From Tetrahymena thermophila SB210 (lineage: Eukaryota; Ciliophora; Oligohymenophorea; Hymenostomatida; Tetrahymenidae), in contig NW_002476342.1 in assembly GCF_000189635.1 (NCBI RefSeq), positions 124,001 through 188,000 of the forward strand: a DNA stretch of 64,000 nt, in the 5' to 3' direction. The notes below the pieces were generated by a model, which saw nothing but the letters and a program-made list of their open reading frames with translations, was not told the DNA's origin and ran no database searches. The position numbers and the translations under genes are program-made. Shown in pieces: positions 36,298 through 47,240 of the stretch (positions within the stretch are counted from its first letter, which is position 1; each line of letters begins with the position of its first letter).

Positions 36298-36480
36298 CCA
36301 TTTTTGGATTTGTTTTGTAAAAATGTTGAATTGTTTATGATAATTTAATAATTCTAAAAATAAAAAATAAATAAATTAATCAAATACATTAACTGAAAGG
36401 GTTAAATAATTTAATTACATTTGCCATATATAGCTCTTTGATTATAAATTGAAGTATTATTTTGAAAAAAAAAGTAGTCG
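34110..36480 (-). pseudogene. 3' fragment of a Cys-rich multi-pass membrane protein gene, multiply broken
   Basis: On the minus strand this matches the C-terminal part of the large gene at 55.3-64 kb in order: a Gly/Tyr-rich extracellular stretch, IIGIPGS, RNCSAGELISKYNNYQEC, CLDCPNGAIC, CIGGSYVNK.C, ELCQECD, then membrane segments (YECALFSQ, NLWALLSLSIAV, IKLFMNYIFIISS, AITGLPSLLG, SLNFYSQ). It is broken in several places. A +4 nt change in the GYWRS motif near 35425-35432 shifts the frame and Cys is lost next to it. An indel in an A-run near 34960 leads to a TGA. The frame changes again near 34650. The right (5') end fades at about 36480, and the left end lacks the last membrane segments. 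(AATA)n and (ATAG)n arrays interrupt it at 36.09-36.30 kb. It is a fragment of a paralogue, not an active gene. Confidence 0.8.
36091..36297. repeat. (AATA)n and (ATAG)n microsatellites inside the pseudogene
   Basis: (AATA)n at about 36091-36117 and (ATAG)n at about 36263-36297 interrupt the 5' part of the membrane-protein pseudogene. The intact paralogue at 57.9 kb has ordinary sequence at the corresponding place. They support relaxed constraint on this copy. Confidence 0.85.
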
Positions 36481-36654
36481 TGTATATAGCTTATTTAGCT
36501 TATACTCAAACTAACTAGTAGCACTAACTAGTTAATCACTCCCCCTTGAATTAATTCCCTATGTAAATATCAACCCAAAAAGTTTAATTTATGTCCCAAC
36601 TTACTGACTGACAGACCTTATCGTATCATTTTCTATTATATATATTTACTCAAT

Positions 36655-38340
36655 CAAATTTAATCACTTTTTCAACTTTTATTTCTACTTAGTTTAAAAA
36701 AGCTAAAAAATTACTTATTTAAATACAAACAAATATATTCAATTAAATGCTGTTTTTTTATTTGTTTGTTTGTTTGTTTGTTTGTTTTTAAAAGAGTAAA
36801 TTGATTTTATATAAAATTAAGATAAATAAATATATGAAAAATTTTGAAATAATATCTTAAAAAAATATCTAAATCAAAATTGAATGGATAAATATGTGTG
36901 TTTGATTTACTTATCACTAAATTCTTTTTATTTCTTTGAATTGTATGGAGAAATATGTAACACTAAACTAATAAAAAGCCTTACTTAAAATGATTGATAT
37001 TTATTTGATCAATTTTATTGATTATTTCTATAAATAAATTTAGATTTTAAGAAAATAATTTTCATGTAATTTTAAAATGATAAGACCTAAAGATGTATTT
37101 ATTAGCTTTAGAAAAGGTTATTTATTGATAATTGCTATTATGTGGCTAGTTTGTCTCAGATATATTTAATTAAGCTCGTTTGTGTTCATACATCTAAGAA
37201 AAAATTTTAGCAATCTAATTTAATTACTTATTTTTTCAACTTTTACTTCTACTTAGCTTATATAAGCTAAAAAATTAGTTATTTAAATGCAAATACATTC
37301 AATTAAATGTTTTTATTTTTTAAAAGAGTAAATTGATTTTATATAAACTTAAGATAAATAAATAAATATATGAAAAATAAATATTGAAATTAGCTCTTAA
37401 AAAAATAACTAAATCAATATTTAATGAATATATATGTGTATTATATTTACTTATCACTAACTTTTTTTTATTTATTTGCGTTATATGGAGAAACATGTAA
37501 AACTAAACTAATAAAAAGCCCTACTTAAAATGATTGATAATTATTTTATAAAACCAATTGATTATTTCTACAAAATAAATTTAGATTTTAAGAAAGTAAT
37601 TTTCATGTTGTTTTAAAATTATTAGGCTTAAAGATGTATAAACTTTAGAAAATTTTATCCATAATTGCTATTATGTGGCTAATTTGCCTCAGATGCATTG
37701 AGTCAAGATTATTTTCTTACATCTTAGAAAAAAGTTTAATTAATAAATCTGATTAAATATAATAATTAGATAAAAGTAAATTAATTTCTGATTAAATTAT
37801 GTTTTTAATAAAAGAAATTAATTATCATTAATTTTCTATTGAACATATTTCTTAATTTCAATGGAGTCTTTGTTTGACTGACTGACTGACTTACTGACTT
37901 TACTTTTTTTCTTTAAATCAAATTAAAAAATGTTGTGCATAATACATATTAATTCTAAGATTTGTATGTAGAAGTGAAATTATGCAAAATATTTTTATTT
38001 TGACAACTAGCAAAAACTATTCGAAGAACAAAATTGCAAAAAACAAACTTCATTTAAAAATTGTATTTTTTTTCAAAAATTAAATTAGTTATTTTGTTAA
38101 GAAAACTACAAATCAAACTTAGGAAAAATATTAATTAAATAAATAAGTGATTATTCATTTGATAATAGATATCTTATTAAAAACTTATCTCCCAATGACT
38201 CTGCTATATTGAATAATATTTATATATTTATCAATTATAGGACACCTCGATTATCACTTTACTTCTCAATATGTAGCTAATGATATTTATGTAAGTGATA
38301 ACTTGATTGTTATTTCATAAAAATAATTAGCTGAATAATG
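36655..38340. repeat. Non-coding interspersed repeat, copy 2 (tandem half-units)
   Basis: Contains two successive half-units of about 530 bp, each with TACTTCTACTTAGCTTAT, AACTAATAAAAAGCC.TACTT, TTTAGATTTTAAGAAA.TAAT and TATGTGGCTA.TTTG.CTC. An outer part follows with CTTAATTTCAATGGAGTC, TTTGACAACTAGCAAAAACT and CTTATCTCCCAATGACTCTG. No coding potential is seen. It starts just right of the membrane-protein pseudogene. Confidence 0.65.
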
Positions 38341-38884
38341 AATAAATACTATTAGTTATTATTGATTGTTACAAACAATAGTCTTATTTAAGTAGCCATT
38401 ACTTAATTGATTATTATTTTTGTATTGTCGACAGAAGTAATTTGTCATTACTGATTTTTTGCTATTTTAATTAAAGGTTATTTATTTCTTGTTAGATGAT
38501 TTTTTTGATGAAAATATTGTATATATATATTCTATCATAAAGAAAAAAACAAAAACTGAAAACAAACGATCATTAATCAATATTATCATCATCTTAAAAC
38601 TGTAGGATAATATTTATACTTGCAAATAAATAAATAAATCTACATACCTCTTTTCTACTTTTCAACATTGAATATTCTACTAGCCGCTTCTTTTTAATTA
38701 AAAAATCCAAAAAGTATCTACTTTCCTAAAATTCTTATTTGATGAAAACTACCAAAAAAAAAAAAACACATATGTTGGAGAATATAAATAAATAAATGTA
38801 TATTGTTAAGAAATGGTAAATTTTATTTTGACAAACTCCATACCCAACCCAACCCAAAAAGTTTAATTTATGTACCAACTAACT

Positions 38885-40560
38885 GAAAGACCTTATCGTA
38901 TCATTTTCTATTATATATATTAACCCAATCAAATTTAATTACTTTATCAGCTTTTGTTTCTACTTAGCTTATATAAGCTAAAAAATTAGTTATTTAAATA
39001 CAAACAAATATATTCAATTAAATGCTGTTTTTTTGTTTGTTTTTTAAAAGAATAAATTGATTTTATATAAAATTAAAATAAATAATATTTGCAAAATTAT
39101 GAAATTAGCTCTTAAAAAAATATTTAAATCAAAATTTAATGGATATATATGTGTGTTTGATTTACTTATCACTAACTTCTTTTTATTTCTTTGTATTGAT
39201 TGTATGGAAAGATATGTAACACTAAACTATAATAAATAGCCCTACTTAAAATGATTGCTATTTAATTGATAAATCCTATTGATTATTTCTGCAAAATATT
39301 TTTAGATTTTAAGAAAATAATTTTCATATAGTTTTAATTTGATAAGGCTTAAATATGTATTAGCTTTAGAAAAGTTATAGATAATTGATATAATGTGCCT
39401 AATTTGTCTCAGATTCATTCAATTAAGTTTGTTTGTTTTGATACATCTAAGAAAAAAATTTAACAATCTAATTTAATTACTTACTTTTTCAACTTTTACT
39501 TCTACTTAGCTTATTTAAGCTAAATAATTATCTCTTTAAAAACTATTTCATTCAATTGAATGCTGTTTGTTTGTTTGTTTTTTAAAAAAGTAAATTGATT
39601 TTATATAAAATTAAGATAAATAAATATGAAAAATAAATATTGAAATTATCTCTTAAAAAAATATCTAAATCAATATTTAATGAATATATATATATGTGTC
39701 TTTAATTTACTTATCACTAACTTCTTTTTATTTATTTGCGTTATATGGAGAAACATGTAAAACTAAACTTATAAAAAGCCCTACTTAAAATGATTGATAA
39801 TTATTTTATAAAATCAATTGATTATTTATACAAAATAAATTTAGATTTTAAAAAAGTAATTTTCATGTTATTTTAAAATTATTAGGCTTAAAGATGTATA
39901 AACTTTAGAAAATTTTATCCATGATTGCTATTATGTGGCTAATTTGCCTCAGATTCATTGAGTCAAGCTCGATTTCTTACATCTAAGAAAAAATTTTAAT
40001 TAACAAATCTGATTAAATATAATAATTGGATAAAAGTAAATTAATTTCTAATTAAATTATGTTTTTAATAAAAGAAATTAATTATCATTAATTTTCTATT
40101 GGAACATATTTCTTAATTTCAATGGAGTCTTTCTGTGACTAATTGACTTTACTTTTTTTCTTCAAATCAAATTAAAAAATGATGTGCATAATACATATTA
40201 ATTCTAAGATTTGTATGTAGAAGTGGAATTATGCAAAATATTATTACTTTGACAACTAGCAAAAACTATTCGAATAACAAAATTGCAAAAAACAAACTTC
40301 ATTTAAAAATTGTATTTTTCTTTAAAAATTAAATTAGTTATTTTGTTAAGTAAACGACAAATCAAACTTTAGAAAATTATTAATTAAATAAATAAGTGAT
40401 TGTTCATATGACAATAGATATCTTATTAAAAACTTATCTCCCGATGACTCTGCTAAATTAAATAATATTTATATATATATATATATATCCAGCATAGGAT
40501 GGATACCTCCATTATCACTTTGCTTCTCAATATGTAGCTAATGATATTTGGCTATATTAA
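38885..40560. repeat. Non-coding interspersed repeat, copy 3
   Basis: Closely similar to the preceding copy in the same orientation, offset by about 2.25 kb. The same landmarks are present (GACCTTATCGTATCATTTTC, AAAAGCCCTACTTAAAATGA, CTTATCTCCCGATGACTCTG), so the two are a tandem duplication. An (AT)n run interrupts it near 40480. Confidence 0.65.
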
Positions 40561-41200
40561 TTTTATTATTATTATTTTCTTTGCATTATTTGAAGAAATA
40601 TGCATCTATTATATAAATTAATAAAAAGTCATTCCTATCAATTCTATTGATTATTTATCAAAAAAAACGATAAGACTTAAAGATGTTTTGTTTTAGCTTT
40701 AGAAAAGGTCAATAATAATTGCTACCATATGGCTAATTAATTTCTAAATTTGTTTTTTTACATTTGAGAAAAAAATAAAGATTGGAGACAAAATTAGTGA
40801 TAAGTAAAAAACAAATTAACAATTCTGCTTTTAGTAGAAAGAAATTGTAATTTATTTTCAACTGGATATTATTTCTTAATTTCATGGCAGTTTTCTTAAA
40901 CGAACTGACATTTTTTCTTCAAATATAATTAAAAAATACTATGGATGATAATACAAATTAATCTTTAGGTTTATATGTAGAAGTGAAATTATGCAAAATA
41001 TTTTAATTTTAGCAACTAAAAAAAAGTATTCGATGATAAAAAACTTCTTTTAAAAATTATAATTTTATATTCAAAATTATATGTTTATGAAACGAACAGC
41101 CTTATTTAAGACTTCATTTCTTATTTGATTATTTATTATTTTTGTTAAGCAAAGTATAATTTATATGTTATTATATTTTTGTATCCTTTAATTTGAAATA
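40560..41200. repeat. Non-coding interspersed repeat, diverged partial copy
   Basis: Reduced landmarks of the family remain in order (GATTATTTATC, TTTAGCTTTAGAAAAGGTC, CATATGGCTAATTA, ATGTAGAAGTGAAATTATGC). It is more diverged than the neighbouring copies and ends before the antigen copy 2 upstream region. Confidence 0.45.
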
Positions 41201-41274
41201 TTTAATAAGAAGTAAGCTTATTTTTAATATTCCAAACATTAAAAGCTTAAAAACTATTTGTAAATGAATGTAAA

Positions 41275-41480
41275 ATTTGTAGCCTTGCTAGATGCACTCA
41301 AGGTCAGCCACATCCTCTAATTTTTTACCTAACCATACCTCTTTTTAATTTTAAGTGGCTTCTTTAATAGATAGTTGGTATCCGTTTCGTCATTTCCAAA
41401 TACAAATTTGTAATTTCGATGGTTGGCTGGCTTACCAATCTGTTGTCGATGTGCGGAAGGATTTCTTGATTTAATTTCTA
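41275..41480 (-). other. GC-richer coding-like island, unassigned
   Basis: Clearly less AT-rich than its surroundings. The minus strand is open in the ciliate code with natural-looking composition (HRQQIGKPANHRNYKFVFG, NDETDTNYLLKKPLKIKKRY, MWLTLSASSKATNFT). No start, introns or family could be assigned. It may be a fossil exon or a piece of a mobile element next to antigen copy 2. Confidence 0.35.
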
Positions 41481-41524
41481 GTTCGAACTATTTATTTATT
41501 TTTTTGTAAGCTCTTTAAACTTTT

Positions 41525-41692
41525 CCTTTTAATTATTCTATCTATATTTTTCGCTTGAATCATTTATTTTAATTAAAAAAACTTTGTAAAAGCTGCAATA
41601 TAAATCTGAAGTTTTTAGGTAAAAGATTAATAATAAATAAATAAAAAATTAAACAATTTTTAAGTTATAAATTTGTAAAAGCATAAATAAAT
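41525..41692 (+). promoter_or_regulatory. Conserved upstream region of antigen copy 2
   Basis: Counterpart of the copy 1 upstream block, with CTTGAATCATTTATTTTAAT and ATATAAATCTGAAGTTTTTA in the same order and spacing. It ends in an A-rich leader directly before ATG. The DNA immediately to its left (41.28-41.48 kb) is a different, GC-richer stretch not shared with copy 1. Confidence 0.4.
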
Positions 41693-42808
41693 ATGAGAAA
41701 ATTGATAATAATCGTTCTTGTTTTGGTTTCATACGTATAAAGTCAAATATGCCCTTCTTACGCCTCTTGGGTTGCTGGTTCTACTAATGCTTGTTAATGC
41801 AATAACGGATATTATGGTACTAGCCCTTCAACTTGTAAGGCTTGTCCAGATAACTCTTGGTCAACTTAAGGTTCTACAAATACAGGTCCAAGCATTACAG
41901 TTTCAGCTTGTAATCAATGTGCTCCTGGATATTTTGTTAGTACAGTTGCTGTTACTACTCCTGGTTCTGAAGCTGCTGCTAAATGTACAACTTGTGGTAC
42001 TACTCACTCCACTCCTAATACAATGGCTACTACTCAATAAACTATTTCAGATTGTAATACATGTATGGATGGTTATTACTTAACAGTTGTTGCTGTTACT
42101 GGTGGTTCTGCTGCTGCTGCTACATGTCAAGCATGTGCTTCTTAAGGTGCTATCACTAGACTTCGTGCTACAGATACTCCATAAACAGCCAATGATTGTA
42201 ATCTCTGTTTACCAGGTTATTGGGTTTCAAGTGCTTTTGCTCAAGGAGGACCTGCTATACGTTGCACAGCTTGCCCACCTGGTTTGACTAACTCAGCTTC
42301 AGCTACTGGAGCTACTGGTCTTCAAACTATTGCTAGTTGCGATACCTGTCCTATAGGTTTTTATGTTACAGCTATTGCTTAATCTGGTGGTCCCGTTTCA
42401 TGTGCTCCATGTCCTCCAAATTCTTCTTCTCCTCCTTCAAAGAATTTAGGATTTTGTACTTGCTTTGATACTAATGCACCTGCATTATCTTCCTCAGTTA
42501 CTAGCTGCGCTTGCAAAACTAATTATTTTGGATCTGTTGCAACTGCTCCTCTAGCTGCTAGTGGATGTGTTTTATGCAATGACCCTAATGCTAATTATTC
42601 ATTAATAAACGGTAAATGCGCATGCAGAGCTAATACCTATGGTACCCCAACTAGCAACGCCACTACTCCTCCTACTTCTTCTACTTGCTATAATTGCCCA
42701 ACCGATGCAACTTCTCCTGCTGGTACCACAGAAAAAGCTGGATGTAATAATTCAAAAATCTTATTGCCTTTAGTAACCTTGCTTTTCTCTTTAATCCTCT
42801 TGCTTTGA
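41693..42808 (+). CDS. Immobilization-antigen-like GPI surface protein, copy 2
   Basis: Single exon, 371 residues, paralogue of the antigen gene about 9 kb to the left. Signal peptide MRKLIIIVLVLVSYV, then Ala/Thr/Ser/Pro-rich repeats with C-x2-C pairs (CKACPD, CNQCAPG, CTTCG, CDTCPIG, CVLCND) and the same hydrophobic GPI-type tail NSKILLPLVTLLFSLILLL. The last 110 residues are the most alike between the two copies (APALS..V.SCACKT, APLAASGCVLCNDP). The central repeats differ more, as expected for variable surface antigens. The upstream 130-170 bp and about 150 bp after the stop are also conserved. It is intact. Confidence 0.88.
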
Positions 42809-43139
42809 GCAAAATTTAATTGAATTTAAAAATAAAATTTCTTAAAATTTAATTTTTAAAGTTTTTTTATCTGTTGGTATATATAATACATACATACATG
42901 TTATATGCACTAATGATTTGAAAAAATTTATATCTAAATCAATTAAATCTACCAAATATTTCATATTTTTACTTTACTTACTATTTTTACGCTCAAAAAA
43001 AAAATATACTGCAATTATTAAAGTATTATTAATTTTTTAGAGCAACACAAATTATTATTTCAAATAATAGCCCAGAAATACACAATTTTATTTCCATACC
43101 CAAAATGTTTATTTTATGTCCTAACTTACCCTGTATATC

Positions 43140-44280
43140 ATTTTGCATTAAATATATTTATTTACTCAATCAAATTTAATTACTTTTTCAACTTTTTACT
43201 TCTACTTAGCTAATTTACTTATATAAGCTTAAAAATTAGTTTTAAATACAAATATTTTCAATTAAATTCCATGTTTTTAAAATAGAAAATTGCTTTTATA
43301 TAAAATTAAGATAAATAAAAAATATGAAAAATTTTGAAATAACTTCTTAAAGAAATATCTAAAATAAAATCCAAGCTTTAACGAATATGTTAATATGTGT
43401 GTTTGATTTACTTTTCAATAAATTCTTATTGTTAATTTTTCTTCTTAGCATTATATGAAGAAATATGAAGCGCTAAACTAATAAAAAGCCGTACTTAAAA
43501 TTATTGATATTTATTTTATCAATTCTATTGATTATTTCTACAAAATAAATTTAGATTTTAAGAAAATAATTTTCATAATAAGGCTCAAAGATGTATTTGC
43601 TTTAGAAAAGGTTATTGATAATTGCTATTATGTGGTTAATTTGTCTCTGATACATTTAATCAAGCTAATTTTCATACATCTGAGAAAAAATTTTAATTAA
43701 AAAATCTGATTAAATATAAAAATTAGATAAAAGTAAATTAATTTCTGATTAAATTATGTTTTTAATAAAGGAAATTATCATTAATTTTCTATTGGAGCAT
43801 ATTTCTTAATTTCAATGGAGTCTTTCTTTGACTGACTTACTGACTTTACTTTTTTTCTTCAAATCAAATTTAAAAATGTTGTGCATAATACATATTAATT
43901 CTAAGATTTGAATGTAGAAGTGGAATTATGCAAAATGTTTTTACTTTGACAACTAGCAAAAACTATTCGAAGATCAAAATTGCAAAAAACAAACTTCATT
44001 TTAAAATTATATTTTTTTTCAAAAATTAAATTAGTTATTTTGTTAAGAAAACAATCTTTAGAAAAATATTAATCAAATAAATAAGCGATTATTCATTTGA
44101 TAATAGATATCTTATTAAAAACTTATCTCCCGATGACTCTGCTCTTTTAAATAATATTTATATATACATTCAGCATAGGATACCTCCATTATCACTTTGC
44201 TTCTCATTATGTAGCTAATAATATTTATTTAAGGGATAACTTGATTGAAAGTAATTTCATAAAAATAACTAACTGAATAA
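43140..44280. repeat. Non-coding interspersed repeat, copy right of antigen 2
   Basis: A single unit with the full landmark order, from TACTTCTACTTAGC through TTATGTGGTTAATTTGTCTC and CAATGGAGTCTTTCTTTGAC to CTTATCTCCCGATGACTCTG and GCTTCTCATTATGTAGCTAA. It has the same orientation as the copies left of antigen 2. Confidence 0.6.
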
Positions 44281-44899
44281 TGAATAAATATTATGTGGTA
44301 AAAAAAAGTTGAGCCACTATACCAGCTAAAACATAAGTGAATATGCATTTAGGTTATATAGGATATAATATTAGACAGCTAATTTAATAAATGTGATAAA
44401 TTAATGAATGAAAAATCTGTTAAATGGGGGATATAATTACTTTTATAAAAATGAGTAAACACAATTTTTTTATATATTGGATAGAATAATAATTTCATTT
44501 AAGAGGAAGGATATCGATTAGACTCAATCAATTTATGAAAATTCTATTCAGCACTTTAAATGCTGTTTTGAATAATTTTTCTAAGATCCTTTTATGATAA
44601 AAATGTAATTTGAACAAAGTCTTTAAATTTTTCAATATCCTTTTTTTATTTATTTATATTTTTTTAAATTTTTTAAAAAATATTTATTATTCTACTCAAT
44701 ATTTATTTCCTATTAAAGAAATAATTAATTGAGTATAGAATACCTCTATATATGAAGTTGAATAGGACAAGTTTTTAAATCTTTAAGACCAATTTTCTAA
44801 AAGTAATAAATTAAATAGGATTAAAATAGCAAAAATAAGTGTTTATAAATAAAAAACTAAATGTATTTGTGATAAAATATAATTTAGATGGAAATTGAA

Positions 44900-45960
44900 A
44901 AACAACAACTAACTGACCCTATTATGTCATTATATATTATATATTTACTCAATCAAATTTAATTAATTTTTTAACTTTTTACTTCTACTTAGCTTATTTA
45001 CTTACATAATCTAAAAAATTAGTTAATTAAATATGAATATCCTCAATTAAATACTATTTTTTTAAAATAAATAGTAAACTGCTATTATATAAAATTAAGA
45101 AAATTTATGAACAATATTGAAATTACCTCTTAAAAAAATATCTAAATCAAGATTTAATAAGTATGTGTGTTTGATTTACTTTTTACTAACTTCTTTTTAT
45201 TAATTTTATTATTATTATTATTTTCTTTGCATAATATGGAGAAATATGTAAGTAACTCTAAACTTATAAAAAGCCCTACTTAAAATTATTGACATTTATT
45301 TTATCAAATCAATTTATAACTTCTACAGAATAAATTTAGATTTTAAGAAAGTAATTTTCATGTAGTTTTAAAATGATAAGGCTTAAAGATGTATTAGCTT
45401 TAGAAAATGTTATTCATAATTGCTATTATGTTACTTATTTGTCTTAGTCAGATGCATTTAATTAAGTTCGTTTGTTTTCATACATCAGATAAAAAATTTT
45501 AATTAAAAATCTGATTAAATATAAAAAAATAGCTAAAGTAAATTGGGTTCATAATTTTTTTTCCTAAAATTAGTTATTTAGTTAAGAAAATGACAAATAA
45601 ATCTTTAGAAAAATATTAATTAAATAAGTGATTATTCATTTAATAATAAATATCTTATTAAAAACTTATCCCTTGATGATTCTCCAATATTAATAATATT
45701 TATATTTATATATATATATATCAAGCAAGGAGACCTCAATTATCACTTTGCTTCTCATTATATAGCTAATGATATTTAAGTGATAACCTTATTGTAGTTT
45801 GATAAAAATAATTAACTGAATAATGAATAATATTAATTATTATCTACTGTTTTAATGATATTTTAACTAATGGTTATTCTTTGTTATTTTATTTTTTTGA
45901 AGAAAATATTCATATATATTTTCAAATAAAAAGCAAAAATAAAAATCGAAAACAAAAGAT
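44900..45960. repeat. Non-coding interspersed repeat, rightmost copy
   Basis: The unit carries TACTTCTACTTAGCTTATTT, AAAAGCCCTACTTAAAATTA, TTTAGATTTTAAGAAAGTAA, TATGTTACTTATTTG and CTTATCCCTTGATGATTCTC. The CAATGGAGTC part is missing, so it carries an internal deletion of roughly 300 bp relative to the other copies. Confidence 0.55.
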
Positions 45961-46879
45961 CATTAATCATTATTATCATCATCTTCAGACTCTAATTCTC
46001 TAAAATTTTTATTTAACTATGCCATTTATATCATCTTCTACTCACACCAATATTTTACTAGCCTAATATTTATTTTATTGTTTATATTTGTTTAAACCGT
46101 TTTATAGGTAAATTTTAATCCTTAAATTATTAATTTTGTTCTTTTTTTTATTTCTATTAGTATAATTATATATTACTTTTTAATTTCTATAAAATAAAAT
46201 TTAAATTTAAATTATTTATTTTAAATTAAAAATTAAACAAATAAACATATTAATATAAAATAACATAAAATTTAAAAATTAATTGATTAATTTATTTTTT
46301 ATATTACTAGAATTTTTTCAAATATGACTAACTGGCCATCTCTAATCCCTACTATATTTAAGTATTTGTTTTAAATACAAATAGAAAGATTAAATAATGA
46401 ATGTTAAATTATTTTTTATTTAATATCTCTACATAAAACCAAATTTATAAATTAATAATTGATCATTAATTATTATATTTGTTCTTTTTATCCATTATAA
46501 TTAATTAATTAAATAAATTCCATAAATTGCTATTAAATTTTTTTGAAAAAAAAATAAATGATATAATAGATTAAAAATTATTATAAATTAGAAGAAGTAA
46601 TTATTATTTTTTTTATTAATATCTTATAAATTTATATAAATTAATAAAAAAAGTTTTTAAGCTCTTCACTTTTATCTCATTAGGTTCTCCTTATTGATCT
46701 CAAGTATATTTTATTTATAAATATTATTTTTATTATTATTAATATTTTTTATTTTTTAACTTTCAATTTATCTAAATAAATAATTTTTGTTATAGAAATT
46801 ATCATCATTATTCATTGATTTTTATTAAAAGAAAAATTTTTTAGCTATTTTGACTTAATTTTCAATTCAATTTTCAATT
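45961..46879. other. Intergenic, left of the leucine-rich-repeat array
   Basis: Extremely AT-rich with no recognisable gene, repeat copy or structured element. It separates the rightmost antigen-flanking repeat from the ghost unit of the array. Confidence 0.5.
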
Positions 46880-47131
46880 ATTTTTTATTATTTGATATTT
46901 TTTCTTCATTTTTTGCTTAAAACTTACACTTAATAAAAGTAGTTTATTAGTTTTGGATTGTAATATTTTTAATTATAAAAGTTAATTTAAAACATTAAAG
47001 TTCTTTTAATTTATTTGGTTTATTTTCCTATTTCTTTTTATTGTGGTTTCTTATTTTTTTCATTCTTTGTTAATTTTATTAATTAATCTTATTATTTCAT
47101 ATTTTTTCTTCATTTTTTTCTTCTAATTAAC
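46880..47131 (+). pseudogene. Ghost unit of the leucine-rich-repeat array
   Basis: This stretch carries the array's intron signature (AGTTTATTAGTTTTGGATTG, then AATATTTTTAATTATAAAA and CTTATTATTTCATATTTTTT) but no repeat-coding exon. Only a short CTTACACTTAATA remnant stands where the exon end would be. It marks the decayed left edge of the array. Confidence 0.55.
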
Positions 47132-47240
47132 TAGAGTGAAATGCCTATTTAATTTGTAAAAGGCAAAATGTATAATATCTTAATAACATAATAAATAAAG
47201 CTAAATTAGCTTTAAACAGCTTTATTTTTGAGTTTTTAGA

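Noticed and set aside
41470-41500. AGTTCGAACT considered as a tRNA T-arm
   Set aside because: The flanking bases do not form a T stem and no acceptor, D or anticodon arm can be found upstream. No convincing tRNA was seen anywhere in the window.
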